Shown: one piece after another, positions 11,624 through 23,193 of the stretch
How the letters are laid out: each line of letters starts with the position of its first letter
How positions within the stretch are numbered: position 1 is the first letter of the stretch
Assembly (NCBI GenBank): GCA_029891345.1
Contig: CM057009.1
Coordinates: forward strand, 232,119,178 to 232,183,177
Length of the DNA stretch: 64,000 nucleotides
Source: Dryococelus australis
Lineage: Eukaryota > Arthropoda > Insecta > Phasmatodea > Phasmatidae
Direction of reading: 5' to 3'
Position numbers and translations under genes: made by a program
The notes under the pieces: generated by a model
What the model saw: the letters and a program-made list of their open reading frames with translations, nothing else
Databases searched by the model: none
What the model was told of the DNA's origin: nothing

Positions 11624-12814
11624 TTACACATCATGTAGATGTTTGGCGTCTACTATAATCTGTTCTGGTGTGGCAATGTGGCATCCACATGGTACCTGTA
11701 ACTCCACTGTACCTAGTCTGTGATTATTTATTTTCGCATGGAGGGAAGTATTCATACATTCTACTACTGTCCCTTCGGGTGGGTTGGTGAGTGCATACTC
11801 ATGTGGTAGTATGGGATGAATGGAAAATGAATTATCATACGTATAATGAAATTTACAACTATTAAACAATGCATTATTATCAGTGAGTGAAATGGCCGCC
11901 TTGATACATTGGGAATTTTCCCATGTCAGTGATTCCTTGGGGATGGCTATAACATCCATGGGAATGTCGTGTGATTGCGCAATAGACTTGACAATATCCG
12001 AGGTCGGATCAATTTCCACGATAGATGATGGTGTGTGATTTTGGCATGTTTGATTTTCAAAGCAATAGGGTACTGGAATTACCTTGTACACTGGCCATCT
12101 AGAGTGGCTGCAGATGACAGGAATGTGCAACTTTATCATTAACTGTGTGGTAGTAAATGTACTTTCAGTCAATTTGTGTGTGTAATACTTGATTATCTCC
12201 TTGGCGCTAATGCTTAATGTATGTTTTAGTTTTTGCAATTGTAGGTTCAGTTTGGTTAGGTCCTCGGACAACTGGGTTTTATTTACAGCACTCAGTGGTA
12301 ACCTGTTTAACGGACAGGATTGTATGTTAGTTTGGAGTAATTCCTCTAGGATAACATTGTTTAATAACTGCAAAATGCTTGTGGAATGTAATGTAAACTG
12401 TAGTTCAGTTCTATCCATATGACTTAAGTCTGACTGTTGGTTTTTCATGACTTGTGATAGTTCATTAATTGTTTGAGATAAGGAATTTATTTTACTTTCT
12501 ACCTTATTTTCTACCTGATTGATTATTTTAAGCATTACGTTAAGGACCTTATTTGTTACAAAGATGTTATCTGCTAAGGTGTGTATTTGGTTGTCAAGTT
12601 GGGCATCGTTGTCGAGTAGTGCGCTTAGGTGCTTGTTTGTTAAAATGTTGCAACACAATGTTCCCACGTCACCGAGAAGCTGTATTCGACTCTTCTGGTG
12701 GAACTGGGTGCTCATGTCATCTAGGTATTCTCGGATTACTTCCCTCTCCACATCCTGTAAATAATCGTAAAAATTTTTCCATTCTTTCAAGCTCTGGATG
12801 TACGCTCCGCACAA
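11624..12814 (-). pseudogene. Env-like glycoprotein fragment (errantivirus type)
   Basis: A single open frame of 396 residues, the longest in the window, follows integrase. It begins within an ectodomain, contains a glycine-containing hydrophobic stretch (LLGDVGTLCCNIL, about residues 46-58), then a long helical region rich in heptads with Asn, Gln and Leu (about 75-140), then a Cys-rich part with several N-glycosylation sites and PCGCHI near the end. This layout is that of class-I-like retroelement Env and is compatible with the Env shared by errantiviruses and baculovirus F proteins. A signal-like segment and the N-terminal region lie upstream in another frame (about 13020-12815). No clear C-terminal membrane anchor is seen before the stop, so the copy is truncated. 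Assignment to the F-type family is inference. Confidence 0.6.
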
Positions 12815-13517
12815 ACAACTTGTAGATATTGATTGAGACTTTCTGGTGTTTTGGGGAATTGCAAGGATATTTTGTAAATTAGAGGTATGCTATCCTCGTG
12901 GATGAAGTTGACATCTGCCGGGAACCAGTATGTACCGGCGTGAGTGCGATACATGGCCGGCTCCATGAAGACAGCTGGTCACACAAGGAGTAGTGCTAAC
13001 GTGACCTTGGCCATACGGTGACTGCAGTGGACACCCCACTCCATCCTTCGAAACGTGCTGGCTGCTGGCGTTTCTATGATAACGGTATGGCACATGTGCA
13101 AAGCGTGCATCGCGCCTGCCTAGTGCTGCCAACTGCATCTGGAAAAAGGGGGGGGGGACAGCGCGTCTCTGCTGTTGTTGTATTGCCGCTCGGAACATGA
13201 AGCTGGCAGCCGTGGCATTCGTCTCCACGGCTGGTTGCTGCTGCAGTATAAGCGGGTCGTGCCCGCAGCTAGGAACATTGGACAGATGCCTCGTGTTGCG
13301 TGGTCCCCTCTGCATCCCGCACATGCTGATTCCAGTGCGCTGTCAGCATGCCCCAGTTGCGGTGTAGGCCGGCTGCCATGGTGACATCCCAACGTCACAC
13401 GTTAGACTGTTTTTGCCCACATAGTTTGTCATACATACTGTAACATACTATAATGACAAAATTAAACACTGTACACTAGTAATACACATAATATTTTCTT
13501 TCACAAACAACACTCAG

Positions 13518-14441
13518 TTAGTGTGTAAATGTGAGTTTGGTGTGACATGTACACACAGTAATATACTTAGGTGTGCCTGTCGTGTTTATGTGAATCCGTA
13601 CTGTTGAATCGCCTAAAATATCGACTACTCTGAAGGGGCCACGGAAACGATGTTCCAGAGCCTTTTGTCGTCCTCTTTTTTGTAACCATACGTATTCGTT
13701 AATGCGTAGGGTGCAGGGTTTATGTGTTATGTTGAATTGGTTTTGTTGGTGTTGCTGTGCCTGTAGTAGATTTACTTTTGCGTTTTCATGGTCTTGTAAT
13801 AACATTGCGCACCATTTGTTTGCTCGTTGTGAGTATTGTCTAGTTATTATTTGCACTGGTAAGGCCGTTTCTACACCATGAAGCAAGTAAAAAGGGGTGT
13901 ATTTGGTTGTTCTATTTGTGCTTTTGTTGTAATTAAAAGTAATAAAATTTATGTAGAGGTCCCAGTTAGCCTGATCAGTATTAGCAGATGCTGTCAATTG
14001 TTCCCTAATGATGCGATTAGTAGATTCTACTAGCCAGTTGCATCGTAGATTCTATACCCTAGTCATTAGTTTCTTAATACCCAGGCTCTTTAGTTGTTGA
14101 CTCATAAGTTCGTTTTTAAGACTGGTGCCTCGCTCTGTGAGAATTGGTTCTGGGCATACAAATTGTAATATTACTTGTTTGATAAATTCTGCTGAGGTGA
14201 CTGTGTCTATTAATTTTACTGTTTGAGCTACTAAATAGCGAGTTAGGTATTCTGTCATGACTAAAATATATTTGGTAACCCGTTTGGTTGTGGGTAGGGG
14301 GCCTTTCACGTCCAGAGCCCAAGTTTTAAGGAAGGATTGAGGTGGGATAGAAGTTAATTGGCCCGCTGGTTTACTATTGGGTGACTTTGTTCTCTTGCAT
14401 ACATAGCACGCATGGACATAGTTTTTTGTGTCTGCTGTCAT
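13518..14441 (-). pseudogene. Integrase fragments of the env-bearing element
   Basis: Two minus-strand frames are seen. The upstream one (14441-14052) has CYVCKRTKS, the last half of the HHCC zinc-binding region, then TWALDVKGPLPTTKR with the first catalytic Asp, and ILTERGTSLKNELM where the family has TDxGxxF/N (the second Asp is Glu here). The downstream one (13997-13518) covers NKSTNRTTKYTPFYLLHG (after the catalytic Glu), and the C-terminal DNA-binding domain with LRINEYVWLQKRGRQKALEHRF and GPFRVVDILG. The family joins element DNA to the host chromosome. The block between 14052 and 13997 is disrupted and the element is inactive. Confidence 0.8.
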
Positions 14442-14639
14442 AGTGTCCCAAGCAAGAGATTATACAAAAAAATTTCCTTGATGAAGTGGTGGTGGTGGTG
14501 TTGGAAGAACCATAGGACAAAAAGCACGAATGTGATAGACGAGAACACTACAGAATATACAAAATTACAATATTATATCTGCAATTTTCAACTGGGCTGC
14601 TGAATGGAATGAACTTAAGACCACTCTCGTTAATGGGTG

Positions 14640-15230
14640 AAAAAAAATTGCTCTTTGATAGTGACAGAGAGCCCGATTTTCGTGATTTTTAAGCCAACGA
14701 TTATCAGTGTACACTGCTGGCTGGAGGTGAAACAGGCCCCATGGAAGAAGGCATCACTGAGTGGTTGGAGGCTGATGGAGGGGACCCTTGGAATCAGTTA
14801 CAGATGGAGGAAGAGAGCAGAAGAGATGTTTTGTCTCCTAATACCACAGAGCAAGACACGGATGAGGAAGAGACATAAGAGCCACTTTCCAAGTCGAAAC
14901 TGTCTAATGCCAGAGAAGCTCTGGACACACTGATCAGTATTGTTGACTCTACTTCAGAATGCTGGCCTCCAGCCGTATTATAGACATTTTTGCAAGGCAT
15001 CGGAAATAGTTGTCTGGAAGCATCAAATGACTGTTTAGAAGATGACTGACAACTTTTTTAAATCTTCATGTTTGGCACCTTCAGGATCTGCTGAAATCAC
15101 CCTGCCACTTATGTTGTCTTCTCCATCATGTTTGTATATCCCATGTCAAGAAAGTGAGTTTCATTCCGACTCAGACTAAAACAGTGTTGTGCAACAAAAA
15201 ATGCTACACAGTGAACAAGATTTTCTGGCT
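14640..15230 (+). pseudogene. Possible pogo/Tigger-like transposase 3' fragment
   Basis: The plus strand has a broken frame with GITEWLEADGGDPWNQLQ followed by an acidic stretch (TTEQDTDEEET) and SNAREALDTLISIVDS. An acidic tail after a W...D segment, followed by a short helical ALxxL...I end, resembles the C-terminus of Jerky/Tigger-like DDE transposases. Stops interrupt the rest. No inverted repeat could be tied to it. The call is tentative; it may be an unrelated decayed gene. Confidence 0.3.
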
Positions 15231-16580
15231 TTCATTTTTTTTCATTAAGGCGTAAGCCTATATGATCATCATTTCAGCTATGTAATGAGCATTTTTCTGT
15301 ATAGTGTATATATTTATGTTTTAGGTCCAGCAGTGATTACAGATTGTTTATTTGTTCAGTCTGGTAATAGTAAGTTTTGTATGTTTAACTTAGTTTGCAA
15401 ATTTTTGTCAGAAGCCCAGAGTACTTTGTGACATCAAAGGTACGGTTTTAAATATTTCTTTGTGATTTATAGTTTTCTGGTGTTTAATGTTTAACTCGGC
15501 ATATATCATATCAGACATATGGAACACAATTAAAATATTTTAATAAGTGATGCATAGATGATGATACTGAATAATCAGAATAGGCAGTTTTCAACCATAT
15601 TTTATTAATTGTAACCAGCAATTCTTGAAACAATTTCTATTGCAGATTACCAAATTTATTATTACATTATGCATTTTATTTTGTAGAAAAAACTTTAAGT
15701 GCATAAAAATGCTGTGTTATAATTGTCTTGATTTTTACAAAACAAATTTACAGTGTATTTTTGTGTGTCAAAAACAACCTGAACTTATTTTTTGTTTCGC
15801 GATATGTCTTGTCGTGCATGCCCGGCAGCTACTAGCCACCAGTAGGGCAAGGGCAGGCGTGCACAATTGCTTTTTTTTATCTTTCTTGTTGCCTGCTGAC
15901 AGATACTGTACCTCTCCCTCACCCTGCACTCAGTTTCTCTCTCTTTCCCTCCCTTTGCTGTATAAGGTTTGCCAGACAGATGACATTGCTTCTGTTTTGC
16001 TTCTCTTCCATCCCCTGCTCCATGAACAATTCTGTAGCTTCCCTTCACAGGATACAATGGATTCTTTGTTCTAAACGTCACACAGTCTGCCTTCATCGCC
16101 CCATCTCTACTAACATGATTGAGTTCTCTTTTTATTATTTATTGAAGTGTAATAACTGGTAATTGAAAATGTCTATCTACCCAATATTGGTTTCATAGAA
16201 TCGTTAGTCAGTTAAGCCATATTAGTGCTAAGTGCACAACTAGTCTCTTTATTTTTAATGCAGTGTTTATTTGGTAGTAACTTGTTTCTCTATCAACTTC
16301 ACAAAATAAAAGTCTACCGCCAAGACGTGTTTTAACTTCCTGTAATCCTAAACAACAGCTGGTTGTATGTACGGTATCCAATTTAAATGGCTGCAACATA
16401 ATATTGTAGCCAACCGTGACCTTGTTCCACTGCACTTCACTTGCCTCATTGCTACATCTCCTGCATGTGCAAACATTTGCAGTCTATTTGTTATGACAGG
16501 TGACTAATTGCTGTCTCTACCCCTCATTATCTCATACAAACCGTAACCGTAACACAGACAGCCTCGCCCTCAATTAGTCA
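15231..16580. other. Intronic stretch without recognised genes
   Basis: AT-rich DNA with a pyrimidine-rich patch at about 15890-16040. Open frames here are short and lack domains. Confidence 0.5.
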
Positions 16581-16589
16581 CAGATATCA

Positions 16590-17240
16590 AGTGTTGACTT
16601 ATATGGCTGCTATTTTTAAAATAAGACCTACTTAAAATATACTTTTTTGTATTACCTGCCACAGTACTAATTGATTGCCAAATTTGGTAGGAATTGGTCT
16701 ACTGTTTCCCAAGATATGAAATGGAAAATTCATTACTTCACTATCTTAGAACATGGCAAGCTTGTAATAAATACCAACAACATATAAAATTTGGTCGAAA
16801 TTGATTGAATGGTATGGTAGTTATACAAAATAAGCCTACAATATTTAAATGGCTGCCATTTTAAAAATAAGGGCCTCATCAATTTTAAACACATACTTTT
16901 ACACGGCCTATCATATTATTACTTACATGCCAAATTTGACAAGAATGGTGTAGTAGTTTTCGAGATAAAGCATAAAAGCTTAATTTTTTCATGTGGTGCT
17001 ATCTTCCAAAATATCTGTCTCTAAATTCAGTGCTTATACCTTGCACTTTCAATACTGAATTTGATAAAATTTGTTTCACACATTCAAAAATTGAAAGAAA
17101 ATACACACACAACTCACACACACACAACACACATCACACACACACAACACATACACACACACCACACATACTCACATGTACACACACATACATGAAAGTG
17201 ATCTCATAAGCCTTTCTTTCCTTTGGAAAGTAGGCTAAAA
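16590..17240 (+). repeat. Hairpin-ended dispersed repeat, copy 1 (Helentron/DINE-like architecture)
   Basis: Diverged subrepeats recur here, with shared phrases such as GGCTGCCATTTTAAAAATAA, TGCCAAATTTG and GTGGTGCTATCTTCCAAAAT. They are followed by a CA/AC microsatellite (17101-17190), then about 20 bp, then a terminal stem-loop in CATAAGCCTTTCTTTCC...GAAAGTAGGCTAAAA (17206-17240). The same order and end occur at 41501-43130, there with a poly-G tract. Subrepeats, microsatellite, spacer and 3' hairpin is the known layout of non-autonomous Helentrons such as Drosophila DINE-1. Assignment to that class is inference; the repeat relationship itself is seen. Confidence 0.65.
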
Positions 17241-20200
17241 TTTATGAGAAAGAAATTGTCAACAGACTTAAGCTGGAATGGTACCTGAAATAATTAACTT
17301 CTGTTAAAAAATTAAAAATATCTTCAACAATTTAACTTTACATTACCTTTTGACACATGCCAGCATCTGTGTTCCCCAGACTGTTTGCCCACTGTGCACC
17401 ATTACACCACAGTAGCAGGCAACCACACTCCGCAATATTTTGCTCCGCAGTGCTATGGTGTAATATTGTGATGCATGTAGTGCAATGCAACATAGTGTAG
17501 CCAAGTGTACTAAGTGGCAAGTAGGGCGCCCATAAAGGGCTTAATGGATCATGCTGTATGAACTCTAAATATGGAAACACAAAAGATGCCCCTACAATTT
17601 ATAATGCGGTGTGTTTTGTTTATTATTGTATTTGCAAAAGTAAGTGTTTCCATCTCGCGTGTTTCGCCCAATTTCATTCTCAGATGTTGTGCAAGGGTCA
17701 TGTTATATTTCTAAAATAATGCAGAGTATTCTATTTTGATGTTGTTTTGCAAGTGTATGCTGTGCTCATAAATTTTAATGCAAATGTGACAAAACATAGT
17801 CCCCATGTGACGTGACGCACTAACCCGCCAAGCCGGCAGCATGCACCACGCAGAGGCATTCAGTAGTCTCTGAGTACTCACAGGTGTAAGTGTGTGATGG
17901 TGTCCACATGCATTCATCTTTAGCATCACCAATCATTTAACGTCCCAATGGTGTAATTTCTTGGAACATTGTTTGAATCAGCCGTCTGGAGACACCACCC
18001 CTACTTCTCCAGTGCTTGCATCACCTAGGGAAGCGTAAACTGTACAGGTTAGTGTTTTTCGGCTTTGTGCCTTTCCACAGTGTTGCCCATGTATGCATGC
18101 AGGCTAGGCCCAGCAACCAAGTGTATAGTGTCTTCCCAGAGGAGAATGTAATGTTCAACTGCAAGTAAAGATTACGCATGATGAGAACCACGTGTTTTTA
18201 TTAAAAAGACTCTTCGGGCATTTCAGGTAACGGGACCCTCAGAAGCCTGCCAAATTCTCATCACCACTGTTCAGTGCCGTTGTGAATGTAATGCTCTCAG
18301 TGATTCAGTAAAACAGTATCAGACGTGTGGACCAGTCTTCAATAGGTTCACTGTTTAATAAACAAAGCAGTTATTAACATGAGGAGTAATTCAGTCAGTG
18401 GAGGAAAACTATGTCCCGGCATTACGGCCCGCAGCACACTGAGAACATCAAAAGTCTCTAACCTCATCAACAGTGGTGCCACTTACCAGCTGAAACATTG
18501 CTGCCTACACTTTTTCTTGGTATGCTCCCGAACTTTCAATTGTGGCGCCGCCACCACAGCTTAATTGTCACTCGTCTCCTTACACCTTACTCTATGGTTC
18601 ATCACCACTCCACCTTCCCCTCCTGACGTCATACTTGTTTGATAGGGGAGTGGCCTGTGTTTGTTGTCTTCCTTTACGAGGCCGCAGGCTTTATTGCAAC
18701 AATGACTTCAGGTGGTGCAGGGTGGGTAATTAATTGAGTGTCTGTTTCCTGCCTTTGGGTTCTTTGGCGCAGCATTTGACAGTGATTCAATGGGTTTTCA
18801 TTCTACCTCAACTGACCACTCCTCCATTAACGAGTTGTTTTTTCTTTCGCTTGACTGAAGCAAATTTCAACTGTGCAATGAAATAATCTGGAGGTGGAGC
18901 AAGCCGACCCATGTTATAAATTTTGGGTTATTATTTTCTCAGTGAAGTACTATAAATTATGTGTTGCACCATTTACGAGAAGGGTGATGAGTGGGTGAGT
19001 AGTGTGTGTGTTCAAGCACTAGATGATTTCTTATGCCATTTAGGGGCCAAGTCAATTGAGAAATTTGAGAATGCTGTAAAAGTGTGCTTCAGCTTGTATT
19101 TTTTATTGTGTAGATTTTGTCTGGTTTTGGCACCATTAAAATTCAGGGGTTTTTGTTAGTGCTGGTTTGCAGAGGCTTAATATGGTTTGCCATAGTTTAT
19201 TCAGTTTTGAATCAGTTTTCTCGACCAATTTACTCTGTTGCCTTATTTGCTAGTAGAGGTTGCTATGCACCACTCACCTTTTCATGGTTGGAATATTATG
19301 AAATGAATTGTGAATGTAATTAATTTTATGGCCTCACGCCTTGCTGGGTTATTTAAACTTGCTAGTTAATAACAGCCATGTTGCTGGTTTGGAAGTTTTA
19401 ATGTAATTTTTAATGTGTGCCGAGTGGCATTTTACTGGAGATGTGTCCAGCTGTAATTCAGAACTGAAGGACATGTCATTATATTACAGAGCTTGATTCT
19501 TGGATTTTAATGTGTTGCATATTCTTGCGTATAAACTGTGAAGAAAGAAAGACATTGTGTGTGTTTTACCACACCCTGCAACACAACAAAGTCTAAGGCT
19601 GGGTCCATGCAGGAATCCCTCAATTTTTGAATTAAATAACAATGAAATTTGTTTAGAGGCATTGTCGTAGCTTGGGTAACATTAGATTGGGTACCATTAC
19701 TTGTATGTTGTCCTTTAGTGCAAAGTCTGCATCTTAAGTGTTTTCTCGGTTAAATGAGTTTTTCAACTTGAAATGGTTTAAATACGAAGGAGCCTTAATG
19801 AAATTTTCCGATGTGGAACATGCCAATGTTAAATCAAGTGTTTGATATCACCTTAATGAGCTTGTCCTTTATATGTTTTGCACATTAACATGTCAATTAA
19901 TTTTATTAAGGCATGTTTTGCTCTTAAAAGTAAATGATGAGTTGTTGGCTTCAAAGTGTGGCGTTTATTGGAAATTCTGTGCTCGTAACACAACAATTGC
20001 TGTCATTTTTAATTGTAGTGTGTTTGTATTAAATTTTAAAATGTTCAATATATATTAAGATACATTATTTTACCCATTGTTTGGGTTATATAAAGGTAGC
20101 ACTGTTTTACTATAGTGTTTTTTCATAATTGAAGGCTATTTGTTGTGGCTTAGTATTATTTAATATTATTTTAAATTTGTATGAATTCTAAAAGTCAAGG

Positions 20201-20489
20201 GATTTGAGCCATTAGTTTCATATGGTAAATTCAGATGAGAAATGTTACTAATTAAGGCTGTGAATTATATTGAGCATGTGCCTTAATGTTTGCACTTGTT
20301 ATTTTATTTGCAATAAATGAAAATGTATTTGAAAAAGTTTTGTCATTCCAATTTAACTATCCAGTTCACAGCGATGCCTGGCACCTAGTCAGGTAGTATC
20401 AACCTATCCCAAAACATCTTACCATGATTTAACCACCCCTCAAAATTCATTTCACCCTTACCCAAGCCACCACACTGCATCAAATTGGA
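17241..20489. other. Intronic stretch without recognised genes
   Basis: Mixed composition. The 18160-18760 part is more GC-rich and may hold old transposon debris; the 18960-20340 part is T-rich and ends with an AATAAA signal near 20312. No domains or clear repeat boundaries were found. Confidence 0.5.
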
Positions 20490-20621
20490 GCCCACCTTTG
20501 TGGCGTAATTCTTCCAACAAATTGACTGACATTGCCCACCTTTGTGGCGTAATTCTTCCAACAAATTGACTGACATCGCCCACCTTTGTGGCGTAATTCT
20601 TCCAACAAATTGACTGACATC
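20490..20621. repeat. 44-bp tandem triplication
   Basis: Three almost identical 44-bp units start at 20490, 20534 and 20578, each beginning GCCCACCTTTGTGGCG. Only one or two positions differ between units, so the array is young compared with the surrounding decayed elements. It creates an apparent minus-strand open frame with repeated VG(S/Q)...LLEELRHK peptides, which is an artefact. Confidence 0.95.
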
Positions 20622-21140
20622 ACTCTTGTAAATGCCTTACACATTGCACAAAGATGACTTTCAGCTGTAAGGAAAGCTAAGCTGTACTGTCAGTGATCTA
20701 TTAATTTTATAGAAGATTGTCAAATATTTGTCTGTTAACTGAGTAAGCAGTAAAATCGCTTTAAAATTTAAAAGTGTATTAAATCTGTATTTATTTATTT
20801 TCTGAATCATTTAAAAAGTTTTGGTTTATTTGTTTAATATTAATTATTTTATATTATTCTCCTTTTACAGCATAGCATAAAAGGTTATTTCAAACAATAA
20901 AAGGACATAATGTACAGTTATTAATTATTTCCTATAATTTCGGTATTCTGAAGAGATGTGAAACGAACTGTGAAATTATTCTTCTTATAGCTCATAAAAA
21001 GTAATTTCTAGAATTAAAATTGGGTTTTAATATGCATTTTGCTCTGAAGTGCAAAGTGATAATTACAAAAATGCAAAAATTAAAATTATATCTACCAATT
21101 TTTAAGATGGTATCCGAGTCCAAGATTCTGAAGGGGGTAC
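20622..21140. other. AT-rich intronic stretch
   Basis: No coding or repeat signal recognised. Confidence 0.6.
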
Positions 21141-21144
21141 AAAA

Positions 21145-21704
21145 TACGTTGAACCTTGATTATCCATGACTCAGTGATCTAATTTGTGGATTATCCAATT
21201 TGCGGAATATCAGTGATTTTCTGATCATGTCAGTTTATTTTTTCAATATTTTTGTTTAAAGTAAATGTGCTTGCTGAATACTGGTAACTTCATAATAGTT
21301 AAGTGAATTTCCTAATGTAACATTTAGTGCCAACATTCACACATGCTTTAATTAATATGTACACTTTTCAAAACAAAACAAACTTATTTTAGTTTGTTTG
21401 TTGAAGTAGTCTATTTGCATGTGACTGGACTGCCCTCTCCTGCACGCTTGTTCATATGAACAGAATGTTCATTTCCGCATGTACGGTGATGGTCTTTCAT
21501 CCATGACTGCCAGTTTGCTTTAGTGTTTTGTCCATGCCGTCATTGACAGGTTTAGACGTGCAGTAGATTTCCACATGCCTTTATAGCATTCTTGCAACAG
21601 TGTACACATAGTACTGAATCATGTCAGAAACTGCACAAAAAAGAATGCGAGTGGTGGTAATAATAGACAGTAAAATCAAAATTATATAAAGGTTTCAGTG
21701 CTGG
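21145..21704 (+). mobile_element. 5' end of a pogo/Tigger (Jerky-like) DNA transposon
   Basis: The block starts with TTGAACCTTGATTATCC (about 21149), typical of inverted repeats of Tigger/pogo elements, and has another GGATTATCC at 21184. An ATG at 21621 opens a frame reading MSETAQKRMRVVVIIDSKIK, like the start of Jerky/Tigger transposases, where a lysine/arginine-rich stretch precedes the first helix-turn-helix. A stop appears after 22 codons, and the sequence is then cut by the end of an LTR at 21705. No continuation was found beyond the LTR element. The insertion order is thus Tigger first, gypsy second. Confidence 0.6.
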
Positions 21705-21910
21705 TGTAATAAAGAACTGCATTACCCGAACTAGACTTTATTAAGCAAAAATGTACACTACGTTGTAACACATGATACATAGCTGATTCTAACAACAAAA
21801 TAAACAACTCATAGGTAGATATAATCATGGATATGTTCATACATTAAAGAAAAAACACAGGTGCCAAAGATTACATACAAAGAGACAAAGAGAATTACCA
21901 ATCTATGACA
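21705..21910 (-). repeat. 3' LTR of the antisense gypsy element
   Basis: On the minus strand it begins TGTCATAGATTGG and ends TTCTTTATTACA, a TG...CA repeat of 206 bp. It holds an AATAAA signal near its end (about 21740-21745). It lies directly after a polypurine tract. No second copy of this LTR was found in the window. Confidence 0.75.
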
Positions 21911-21926
21911 TTCACCCTCCCTTAAG
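21911..21926 (-). promoter_or_regulatory. Polypurine tract (plus-strand primer) of the gypsy element
   Basis: The minus strand reads CTTAAGGGAGGGTGAA immediately before the LTR start TGTCAT. An AAGGGAGGG-type tract abutting the LTR is the expected second-strand primer site of LTR retroelements and fixes the LTR boundary at 21910. Confidence 0.8.
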
Positions 21927-23099
21927 TGAAATAATCTTTCAGGTAAGCGGGAGGCTGGCGCACACGATCACTACGTTCAAGTGGCACATCAGCCTGATCC
22001 CTTAGTTTATCAGAAGTTTGATGAAATAGATGACCTATTTGAACTTCTTCCTTAACACATGTTGATGGCCTTCTAGACTCAAGCAAGGCAGGTGACTGTT
22101 CCACACTACAAGGACTTCGAGACTCAGGTGAAGCTGGGTGCTGGCCATCTGCACTATGAGGACTTCGAGACTCAAGCGATGCTGGGTGCTGGCCATTAGT
22201 AGATAGAATTTCTTCCATCATTCCTTCAACTGGAGAAAGATGCCTTGTGGACACTGATGTCTCTCTTCCATCAGGGAATCTTACATACGAATATTCTGTA
22301 CATACAAATATTCTGGATTTCCTTCCAACAAAAAACCTCATCAACCAGGGGCTCATAATTTGAGTGCCGAACATGACACTTCAACAACACAGGTCCTGGT
22401 TGCATTAGCCACGAAGGAGTTGCCAAACCATTGGTTGATTTACAGGAGAAAAAAAACATTCTTTCGTGAGGCGTGGCATTTGTAGACGTGCAAAGAAGTG
22501 AACGGATAGAATGAAGGGCTTCGTGAAGAACTTCTTCCCAATTATAAATGCAAATTTACTGACTTCTCAGTGTTAATTCAATAGTTCTCCAGACTATCCC
22601 CACATACTGTTCCCTTTGAACATTTCTTTGGGGGTTATAAGGAGTAGTTCTGCTGTTCGCAACACCAATGGTAGAGAGATATGATTTGATCTCTTGGGAA
22701 ATAACATTAGAACTCTGTCTGTATGTATGTAAGCCAATGCACCAACAAGAGAAAACATTTCCTTGAGTTTGTTAATCACTGTAGATGTCCTCATGTCAGG
22801 GCATGGTAATGGAAAAGGGAATGTTCATCTATAAGGACTAGCATATAACGATTCCTGGTAGCTGATGGAAGAGGACCCTTGAAATTCATGTTGATTCTCT
22901 CGAAGGGTTGTGTTGCTTTGATTAGATTTCCTTCATGCGTGTGGAAGGGAGATTTAACTTTAGCACAAATCCGGCAAGAAGAAGTGATTTTTCTTATGTC
23001 TTCCAGTGAAAAGGGTAGATTCTTGCTCCGGACCCAGTGATACATTCTTGTCTCCCCTGGATGATATAGAGCTTCGTGAAGTGTGAATAGCAGAGTCAT
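21922..23099 (-). pseudogene. Integrase of the antisense gypsy element
   Basis: The 23099 frame begins in the zinc-binding HHCC region (LHEALYHPGETRMYHWVR, then CRICAKVKSPFH) and runs into the core (GPLPSATRNRYMLVLIDEHSLF, with the first catalytic Asp in LIDEH). After a shift come two further frames; the last (22374-21922) is the C-terminal domain, with VRFPDGRETSVSTRHLSPVE and a final RQPPAYLKDYF, a tail common in this gypsy lineage. Between these lies a Ser/Pro-rich peptide repeat, GQHPAS(L/P)ESRSP, in three diverged copies. The second Asp and the Glu could not be read in frame. Non-functional. Confidence 0.8.
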
Positions 23100-23193
23100 G
23101 CTTCATTTAATTGACAAGCAAATTCTTGATCGAGTAGCCGCCACTCCATTTTATTTTCGAAGGCAGAGGGTTCCAGTCTCCAATGCATAATCT

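Larger units (their letters stand above)
11624..14441 (-). mobile_element. Env-bearing Ty3/gypsy (errantivirus-type) remnant, antisense
   Basis: Minus-strand integrase fragments (14441-13518) are followed by an Env-like ORF (12814-11624), the pol-env order of insect errantiviruses. The gag, protease, RT and RNase H parts and both LTRs are not seen, so this is the 3' portion of an old insertion. It is described only as found, with its breaks: a stop region between the two integrase frames near 14045, and a frame change between the env N-terminal region and the main env frame near 12810. Confidence 0.7.

Noticed and set aside
12890..13324. 144-codon minus frame between integrase and env
   Set aside because: Composition is His/Arg/Gln-rich without domain; the likely env N-terminal region is in a different frame of the same DNA.
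20385..20576. Minus frame with repeated peptides
   Set aside because: Produced by the 44-bp triplication.
20490..20621. Short regularly repeated units, considered as CRISPR
   Set aside because: Direct tandem units without spacers, in a eukaryotic intron.
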